A stretch of 64,000 nt of DNA from Oreohelix idahoensis. Its lineage: Eukaryota > Mollusca > Gastropoda > Stylommatophora > Oreohelicidae. Shown here one piece after another: positions 54,328 through 64,000 of this stretch (its first letter is position 1; each line of letters starts with the position of its first letter). Below the pieces are notes generated by a model. That model did no database searches. It saw only the letters and a list, made by a program, of their open reading frames with translations, and had not been told where the DNA came from. The translations under genes were made by a program, and so were the position numbers. The DNA is taken from the NCBI GenBank assembly GCA_024509875.1, contig JAMPIV010004919.1:188501-252500 (forward strand). Reading direction: 5' to 3'.

Positions 54328-54450
54328 ATCCAAAATGGCTTCTATCTCCAGTGAGCGTCGCTCACTGCGAAGATGCATAATGAAGCATAAGTAAAGGGCG
54401 CTGTCCATCATATCAATAATGCTGTGTAGATTATATGCATAATAATGCAA
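53890..54450 (-). pseudogene. RNase H fragment of element 4, unit 2
   Basis: Duplicate of the unit 1 fragment with one clear change (DRALLAMV for DRELLAMV), which removes a conserved glutamate. The extra N-terminal codons again come from LTR sequence. Confidence 0.85.
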
Positions 54451-55021
54451 TGTATATCATAGAATAATGGTGCTGCTGGCAAAATGTCGTCTCGAAAATA
54501 GTCAATCATATACATGTGCAGACCATAACATGGCTGCAGATCTAGGCATGTGAAAACGTACAGTAACTGTCTCTCTTTACCTTATCATCCTAGAAAAACA
54601 CTAGAAAAATAGCACCCGCCTTCCTTTGGCGCTAAGAATATATTCTGGGGAGGAACATAGACATAATAGTCACACAGACGATGTCACCTTCCCCCAGAAT
54701 TTCACAGCAAAGAACAAATCTTCGGACCTCTGTCCGTACAGCGATCAGGATCCGCCCATCATCACGGAAGTCTCTCTCGACAACCCTTATTCGACACATG
54801 CGCAGAAACACGTGACCCCCAGAGTTCAACTCAAGATGGGCCGACGTAAATCTAAGTATCCATATAAGACCCAAGAGAAGTAACAGACATAATAAAATGT
54901 ACCATCAACAAAATCAAGGGTTATGTACCTTTGACTAACAACAAAAGTGTTAACAGATAAATAAATATCTTTCTATATATATCTCTATATTCATTGCCTA
55001 CAAAAGAATCTGTGCGTAACA
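54328..55021 (-). repeat. Element 4 partial unit 3 (LTR part only)
   Basis: Carries the same RT-LTR fusion sequence, then LTR to GTGCGTAACA. The next bases GACTATTAATT differ from the internal GACTACCACACC, so this is the outer edge. Confidence 0.85.
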
Positions 55022-55374
55022 GACTATTAATTTCCATATTATTTCATTGTAATCGACCCGACGATAAGACTAGAGGAAATAAATATTAACAATAATGTTG
55101 ACAGACCGTGACATATATTCATTATAATTTACATGACGATTCGTCCAGAGAAGTGTTGTGATAATGTCGTCAGACAATTCTATAATACTGGTGTCCGAAA
55201 ATTATATGTTAATTCACCATAATTGACATGACGATTAGGCTAGAGGCACCGAACTAGAATACTGTCGCCCGACATTTCTATGAAAAATTCAGGGTGTTTA
55301 ACATGACGTTAAATGGGTAAAGAATTATTATACTGCCACTTGGGCAGGGAAATATAATAATAAAAGGCAGAAAG
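55022..55374. repeat. Degenerate repeat of about 95 bp, three copies
   Basis: CCCGACGATAAGACTAGAGG, ACATGACGATTCGTCCAGAG and ACATGACGATTAGGCTAGAG begin related segments at about 55055, 55130 and 55218. Confidence 0.55.
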
Positions 55375-58420
<3,046 letters not shown>

Positions 58421-58622
58421 CAGCGGTGTGGAGTTGGAATCGGAAGTCGCATCATGGAGTCGGTCATATTTAATGGAGTCGGTCGGTAACAATGTAGGAA
58501 ACTCCAGCTGCGAATGTTGTGCAATATGACTAGTACAAAAACTGTAATTTGAGTCGGGAGACGTAGTGGGACTTCTAACATTTCAGGAGACCGTCAATTT
58601 TTTGACCAACACCACAACACTG
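58421..58622. mobile_element. hAT-type MITE (202 bp) with perfect 8-bp TSD
   Basis: The ends CAGCGGTGTGGAGTTGG and, inverted, CAGTGTTGTGGTGTTGG are of the CAGTGGTGTGGAGTCGG type. GTTGGAAC occurs at 58413-58420 and 58623-58630. Internal GGAGTCGGTC repeats are present. There is no coding capacity, so a hAT transposase in trans would be needed. Confidence 0.92.
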
Positions 58623-58814
58623 GTTGGAACAATAATAGAATCCGTTAGAGTTCTGTGAGAATTTGCCACATATAGTTCCCCAGGGGTGGGGCGAGGGATC
58701 GGTCTCTGAGGAGTCACAGAAAGCATAGGATTAATTATTCTTCAGGAATGTCGTAAGAGTCGACTAATATAATGTTGTGCACAGGGCTTGCAAACCTATC
58801 ATGTAAAAGACACC

Positions 58815-58990
58815 ACTAAGTGAACCACTTCTGTAAGACCATATGAGTGCTTGGCAGCAGGCTTCCTCCAAGTTGAACCCCTTCTGTAAGACCATATGAG
58901 TGCTTGGCAGCAGGCTTCCTCCAAGTTGAACCACTTCTGTAAGACCATATGAGTGTTTGAGACCAGGTTTCCTCCAAGTTGAACCACTGC
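58815..58990. repeat. 60-bp tandem repeat, three copies
   Basis: GAACCACTTCTGTAAGACC begins units at about 58818, 58878 and 58938. Each continues with CATATGAGTG and TTCCTCCAAGTT. Confidence 0.93.
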
Positions 58991-59054
58991 AGATGTGGCC
59001 CCGTGCTCTAAAGGGATCGATAAAGAAAGTGATAATAGTGATGACTGTTTATCG

Positions 59055-59318
59055 TTAGAGTAAGTAAAAGAGTAAATGTAAAGGTTGTCTCATAGCAGAT
59101 ACTGCCGTAGTGTAGTGAAGTGTTAGAGATTGCACTAAACTGGGTCCAGCATCGAGAGGTGGGGGTAACCAGATCGCTTCCTCGCTGCCTTTTTCTTCCC
59201 TTACTTAAAAGCAAAGTTAGGTTCTCATTTACAGTTGTGTAGATTGAAGCGTGTCGATACCGTGAATCGAACCCGACATCTTTGCCGCTAGAGACCTGTG
59301 CACTAACCACTCTGTCAA
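59055..59318 (-). mobile_element. tRNA-derived SINE (family S1), fullest copy
   Basis: The minus-strand head GATTGACAGAGTGGTTAGTG (box A) and GTCGGGTTCGATTCACGG (box B) are followed by the body GACACGCTTCAATCTACACA, TAAGGGAAGAAAAAGGCAGC and CAATCTCTAACACTTCAC. It matches 12932-13137. No clean TSD was identified. Confidence 0.82.
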
Positions 59319-59534
59319 TCGAACGATTTTACATTTAGTATCAAATGCTTAAAAAAAAAGTTCAAGTATATTTTTGTAAGAAAAAAATACTTTGTAACAA
59401 AAGTTGTATTTTTAACTTCATTGTGCAATATTACTATTCTACGGAACGCACCATTAGTGAATGGGACAGTCCAGGAACAAGTCAATAGATTCAAATACAC
59501 AGGGACTTTAATAACATCAGTTGGAAGATACATC

Positions 59535-59700
59535 TCAAAGGTGAAGGGTGAAGTACATCTCAAAGGTTAAGGGTGAACTACATCTCAAAGGTTAAGGGTG
59601 AAGTACATCTCAAAGGTTAAGGGTGAAATACATCTCAAAGTTTAAGGGTGAAGTACATCTCAAAGTTAAGGGTGAAGTACATCGTGAAGGGTGAAGTACA
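59535..59700. repeat. 29-bp minisatellite, about six copies
   Basis: The unit is GGTGAAGTACATCTCAAAGG with TTAAG between copies. The last copies are shortened. Confidence 0.93.
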
Positions 59701-59831
59701 CATGCTAAGACAGCATTCGATATAGTGGAATGTAATTAATACAACACATCTTTGTCAAAGGAAGTAAAAAAGAGTTATATCGAACCAATCCCTGACATAC
59801 GGAAGTAAGTCATGGACTTTTAGGGGACAAG

Positions 59832-60178
59832 CAGGTTGGTTTGGTTTGGGTATAAGGATCATCTTCATTACGCAAGAACAACTCCATCAGTGCTCCTCAC
59901 GTAGATCACACAATGAGGATCTCAGCACAGCGCATCAACTCCGCAACACCGGCGAGGATCCCAATGTGTGCATATAGGAATCATACATTCTATAAATATT
60001 GCTGTGGTTTGGTAGGTTTTCTCATTTTAGATTTCTCCAGGGCAGCGGCCGTATGGCCTACTCTTTACTATTTCCAACTGCCAAGGGATTTTCAACGTGT
60101 GCAACTTGCACACGGGACCTCCTATTTTGTTGCCCTTATCCGAAAAGGCTAGGCATCCGATCTCACTACCCATGACAT

Positions 60179-60221
<43 letters not shown>

Positions 60222-60352
60222 AGTATGACATCATTAGGACCCACTGGTTCTGAAAACATTTCCATCTTATATATTCCCTGTACTGGGAACCGAACCCCAT
60301 ACCTTTAAAATTAGAGACGGACGCGATACCTCTTAGCCACTCCCACCCCCCC
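59832..60352 (-). mobile_element. tRNA-derived SINE (family S3), copy 3, with 41-G tract
   Basis: The minus-strand head at the right reads GGGTGGGAGTGGCTAAGAGG, then GGTTCGGTTCCCAGTA. The body has CAGGGCAGCGGCCGTATGG and TAGGCATCCGATCTCACTAC, and a GGTTT-type tail lies at 59832-59850. GACAAG occurs outside both ends (about 59826 and 60354), a possible short TSD. Bases 60180-60220 are 41 consecutive G, placed where copy 2 has 15 G and copy 1 has GGGAG. Confidence 0.87.
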
Positions 60353-60589
60353 AGACAAGTAAGACAATCCCGGAAGGCTACAGATATATGATTTTACCGA
60401 AGAATGTTGATAAAATACCGTGCACAGCTAAAAATAGTAATGATAATGTCGACAAATAGGCATATGCTAAAAGGAAGCTTATTACTTTGTTAAAAGGAAA
60501 CAATACACTTTCTCTTAACAAGTTATCAGTAGAGGACAGCTGCAATATACAGGGTGTTTATACAGTTCTGGTACAACTTTAAGTGTCAA
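60353..60589. other. Unassigned spacer
   Basis: No feature recognised between the SINE and the following minisatellite. Confidence 0.3.
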
Positions 60590-61168
60590 TGACTGTCTAC
60601 CTGTGACTGGTACCATTTTATATGTCTGTCTGTGACTGGTACCATTTTATATGTCTGTCAGTGACTAGTACTATTTCACTTGTATGCCTGTGACGGGTAC
60701 TATTTCATATGTCTGTCTGTGACTAGTACCATTTTATATGCCTGTCTGTGACTGGTACCTCTTTATATGTCTGTCTGTGACTAGTACCATTTTATATGTC
60801 TGTCTGTGACTGGTAATATTTCGTCTGTCTGTATGTGACTTGTACTGTTTCACTTGTATGCATGTGACGGGTACTATTTTATATGTCTGTCTGTGACTGG
60901 TCCATTTTATATGCCTGTCTGTGACTGGTACCTCTTTATATGTCTGTCTGTGACTGGTACCTCTTTATATGCCTGTCTGTGACTGGTACCATTTTATATG
61001 CCTGCCTGTGACTGGTACCTCTTTATATGTATGTCTGTGACTAGTACCATTGTATATGTCTGTCTGTGACTGGTACCATTTTATATGCCTGTCTGTGACT
61101 GGTACCTCTTTATATGTCTGTCTGTGACTGGTACCATTGTATATGTCTGCCTGTGACTGGAACCATTT
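60590..61168. repeat. 28-30 bp minisatellite, about 20 copies
   Basis: Units read TATGTCTGTCTGTGACTGG followed by TACCATTTTA or TACCTCTTTA. Variant types are interspersed, not clustered. The minus-strand ORF 60965-61543 (HIKWYQSQTD repeats) results from the periodicity and runs on into the LINE tail. Confidence 0.94.
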
Positions 61169-61199
61169 TATGTGCGTCTTTTTAATTGCCATTCCGTCT

Positions 61200-61425
61200 T
61201 TGTCTTCTTCTTCTTCTTCCGTCCTTAGCCACCGACCGTCAAAGCAGTCAGTGGCCATTACGCCTAGTGGCGTCTTAGGGCAACAGCAGATAGGTTTTCT
61301 TTGCCATTGTTTCCCATCACGCCTATTGGCGTCTTTAGGGCAACAGCAAATCAATCCATTTGCTGTTGTTTCCGTAATCGAAGTGACTGGCAAACGGGTG
61401 ATCAGCCCGTTGGTATTCCGTCTTT
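61200..61425 (-). mobile_element. LINE 3' end with GAA-repeat tail
   Basis: The TTC run 61203-61220, then CCGTCCTTAGCCACCGACCG and GCAGTCAGTGGCCATTACGC, is the reverse complement of the end of the LINE at 16957-17275. A 70-80 base segment with GCCTA.TGGCGTCTT is duplicated, as in the copy at 9384-9600. Confidence 0.75.
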
Positions 61426-61581
61426 GTGTTATAATTATATTATCTATGCCGATTGTCCTGTTCGTTCCACACCACACAATTAGTAAAATGCTTGACAGAA
61501 ATAGGAGGGGGAAAAAAGCCAAACACAAAAATAATTCTCTCAAATGAGATCAGCACGTTTCTGGAAACTATTACTCACGAC

Positions 61582-62244
61582 CAGGGTTTCTTAACCTTTT
61601 TGCACCATGAATCCCTTTGATTGTACGATGAAGACTACAGACCCCTTTGATTGTCTGATGAAGTCAATGAAATATGGATCACATTGAATGATCGACAAAG
61701 GCTATAGACCCCTTTGATTGTCCGATGAATTATATGAACCGCTTTGATTGTTCGATGAAGTCTATAAACCCGTTTGATTGTTCGATAAAGTCTATGGGCC
61801 CCTTTTATTGTCCAAAGAATTCTATGAACCCCTTTGATTATTCCATGAAGTCTATGATTGTTCAGTGAAGTTTATGAGCCCCTTTGATTGTCCTATGAAT
61901 TCTATGAACACGTTTGATTGTTTAGTGAAGTCAATGAGTTCATTTGATTGTCCGATTAATTCTATGAACACCTTTGATTGTTAGGTGAAGTCTATGAGCA
62001 CCTTTGATTGTCAGATGAATTATATGAACCCCTATGATTGTTCGATGAAGTCTATGTCCCTTTGATTGTTCAATGAATGATATGAACCCCTTTGATTGTT
62101 CGATGAAGTCTATCAACCCCTTCTTGAAAAAAAATGTACGCAAAAGCATAATTAAACATTTTATAATTAAAATGTGAGGTTATATACATGGACCCCCCAA
62201 TAATCGATTTCGGGAGTCCGTGGACCACAGGTTAAGAAGTCCTG
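61582..62244. mobile_element. hAT-like non-autonomous element with internal 31-bp array
   Basis: The ends CAGGGTTTCTTAACCT and, inverted, CAGGACTTCTTAACCT are flanked by CTCACGAC (61574-61581) and CTCAAGAC (62245-62252), an 8-bp TSD with one mismatch. Bases 61610-62120 are about 16 units of the type CCCCTTTGATTGTTCGATGA plus AGTCTATGAA. There is no transposase. Confidence 0.85.
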
Positions 62245-62252
62245 CTCAAGAC

Positions 62253-63694
62253 ATTTGTCGCCTTAAACTGGAAGACAATGTGACCTCTCTTCGCACAGTG
62301 TGACTTGACCTAGTTACACCAAAGTGTCCTAACGTTGAATGACATTAACAAAGACGGTCTGGGGCAGAATTATGAGTTTATCCCGACCCAGGTTTTTGTT
62401 TTAAAATTATCTGATCGACCTGTGAAACATTTCGACTATAAATACTTAACACAGACAGCACGAGTGATACATTAACGAACTAAGTAATGATCAAAGCGGC
62501 TATGCGTTTTATTTGTTAAATATATACACATACAGGGTTCGTAGTAAGTGAAACGGGTGATGTTGAAAGACAATTTACAAACACCAATGAAATGTCATAA
62601 TGAAGTTCATTAAATATGAGAGTGAACCGAAGTAAATGGTGAAATAAATATAAGATATATTAAGTGTTACCACACTGATATCCAATCTACACTGTCTATG
62701 TGTCTCTCAATTTTCATCCACGGTATGATTATACACAGATATGCATAGACTGTAAAATGAGGAGTATTGTATGTCGTGTGGGTTATCTCCAAGACGAGTA
62801 AGTATAGCTGAGCCTCTGGTACGGGTCTTAGTGAGATCTTGCAAGATGTAATGTCTCTCAACACTTGGAAATCTCTGTAGTTTCGAAAACCCATTGACAG
62901 TTGTCTCAGGACAATGTCTGCTGTCTGATGTTGGAAAGGCACTGACTAGAATGGATCTCTTAACGAAATGAGCTTCTGGTACCAAGTGAGTTTCGCGCAA
63001 AGAAGCTTGTTTGGATGAATTTCCGTCGTGCGATACCTGACGAGAGTAGACGAATTCGCTTCGTGCACTGACGTAGTGAGTAGCTGAACTTGGTGATTTG
63101 AACTAGATATCTTGGCGAATCAACTTGTGACTAAGTGATCTTGGTATATAGACTCATCAACTTGTGAGTATGTACTCTTGATTCAAGAACTACGCTCATG
63201 AGTGATTTGAACTTAATATATGTGTATGCGAATCAACTTATGAATATGTAGTCTTGATTCATAATATACGCCTTTGAGTGAGTTGAATATAGGAGAATCA
63301 ACTTGTTAGCACTTGATAAATAGGTGGCTAAAATGCTTTGCGACCAACGTATCCAAATAGCAGGCGTAGAAATCTTTCTTGTAACTTAGGAATTTTGGTC
63401 TCCTAAGTTGTGAATTCTGCTATCCCGATGTACTCTCTGCTAGCTTCTTTCCGATTAGGCACCAAACACGTAATGTGTAGAACCAGACTTCTGTAGGACT
63501 GAAGACACAAAGGTTACTTCATAAGTAATATCAATAGTTGACTTTCTTTTTGTTAATTCCTCACTACTGATCGCTCTGTTTTTAATTCTCGTAATGATAT
63601 ATGACATGAGACATACATGAAAAGCGTTAAATAAATGGCGTATGAAAGTGTGTGATAATGTACGTCTGTAATGGTGATATTATTATTTCGATTA
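62253..63694. other. Unassigned DNA with a degenerate 90-105 bp repeat
   Basis: At 63090-63310, GAATCAACTTGTGA and TGTACTCTTGATTCAAGA-type segments recur about three times. The rest shows no ORF with recognisable content and no copy elsewhere in the window. Confidence 0.4.
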
Positions 63695-63882
63695 AGTGTT
63701 CTCAACCTTATGTTGCTCCTGCCCCCCCCCCACCCTCATTTTGAGCTTCACTTGCTTCTGTGCCCCCACCCCCTCAAAGTGGCTGTCAGTTGGAGAAAAG
63801 GTACTTAACCATCTCACTGTGGCTCCTTAGAAATACGGCTTGGCCCCTTGGGGGGCCATATAGCCAATGTTGAGAACCACTG
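63695..63882. mobile_element. hAT-type MITE, second copy of the 47641 family
   Basis: GTGTTCTCAACCTTATG at the left and GTTGAGAACCACTG at the right are inverted. The inside shares GTTGGAGAAAAGGTACTTAA and CTTGG.CC..T.GGGG blocks with 47641-47835. The TSD is not clear. The last 118 bases of the window show nothing. Confidence 0.75.
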
Positions 63883-64000
63883 CTCTAGATGAATGTGAAG
63901 TATATAATTATGAATTACTTCGTTATCTTAACGTATAGAAAAATATTTTGGTTTTATTAAACATTAACGAATGGGCGTAACAGGAAAAAAACAGTCTTTC

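Larger units (their letters stand above)
50386..55021 (-). mobile_element. Element 4: rearranged relative of element 3 with 1.6-kb tandem units
   Basis: A 3' LTR (about 50386-51810), a 3' UTR plus RNase H segment (51811-52720), then an LTR part joined to RT-RNase H DNA, repeated. Starts of the same sequence at 51415, 53020 and 54626 give periods of 1605-1606. No gag, protease or integrase remains. The right end is an LTR end (GTAACA, 55021) followed by unrelated DNA. I found no TSD, and the left LTR end is approximate. Confidence 0.88.

Noticed and set aside
51415..54883. 85-codon ORF present three times (MALRIYSGEEHRH...)
   Set aside because: Lies inside the LTR portion of each element 4 tandem unit. 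Its conservation reflects recent duplication, not selection.
55019..55030. GACTA after the last element 4 LTR as a target duplication
   Set aside because: No matching GACTA precedes a TG start at the left end, and the same five bases also begin the internal region of the element, so it may be coincidence or recombination.
60965..61543. 192-codon minus-strand ORF
   Set aside because: Runs through a 28-30 bp minisatellite and then a LINE 3' UTR. The repeat pattern explains the open frame.
61574..62252. CRISPR-like array (regular units at 61610-62120)
   Set aside because: The units are directly adjacent and degenerate, with no distinct spacers, and sit within inverted ends and an 8-bp duplication. 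The setting is eukaryotic.

Overview
This window is repeat-dense, AT-rich eukaryotic nuclear DNA. It holds three long LTR retrotransposons, tRNA-derived SINEs, pieces of several non-LTR retrotransposons (LINEs), hAT-like and other cut-and-paste transposons, satellites and microsatellites. I found no convincing host gene, no rRNA or functional tRNA gene, no CRISPR array and no bacterial operon structure. The mixture suggests an invertebrate animal. A gastropod mollusc is my guess, but nothing here proves it.

Layout: 1-7504 is a plus-strand Ty3/gypsy-type element (element 1) whose 5' LTR is cut by the window edge; its 3' LTR is about 2.4 kb. 7505-13400 holds an 82-bp tandem repeat, a hAT-like remnant, a SINE with perfect target-site duplications (TSDs), LINE and retroposon pieces, and a 12-copy 103-bp satellite ending in another SINE. 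13400-25450 holds two diverged copies (A and B) of an LTR-like repeat, LINE ends, a TATC microsatellite, a 36-bp minisatellite, and a SINE split by a 5'-truncated LINE. 25451-27599 is a decayed DNA transposon with CACTG termini inside copy B.

27706-46757 is element 2 (minus strand). It also sits in copy B, with TSD GTCAC. Its right LTR is split by element 3 (36027-46392, TSD ATGCC), and element 3 carries a SINE in its leader (44151-44456, TSD ATAAACAAAT). This gives a four-level nest: repeat B, element 2, element 3, SINE. 46758-50385 resumes copy B and then carries hAT and LINE debris. 50386-55021 is element 4, a rearranged relative of element 3 whose LTR plus RNase H segment is tandemly repeated with a 1.6-kb period. 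55022-64000 holds an inverted copy C of the LTR-like repeat with a long AT microsatellite, a perfect hAT MITE, several minisatellites, a SINE with a 41-G tract, LINE ends and two more hAT-type elements.

The main biological point is that elements 1, 2 and 3 all place integrase upstream of reverse transcriptase and RNase H (gag, protease, integrase, RT, RNase H). That is the Ty1/copia-like order in elements whose RT is Ty3/gypsy type, as known for the Gmr1 group. LTR pairs differ by about 1% or less by hand comparison, so the insertions are recent, yet every copy carries coding damage. Element 1 lacks its protease and a recognisable integrase core. Element 2 has one frame break and a shortened integrase spacing. 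Element 3 has several frame breaks and a rearranged RNase H.
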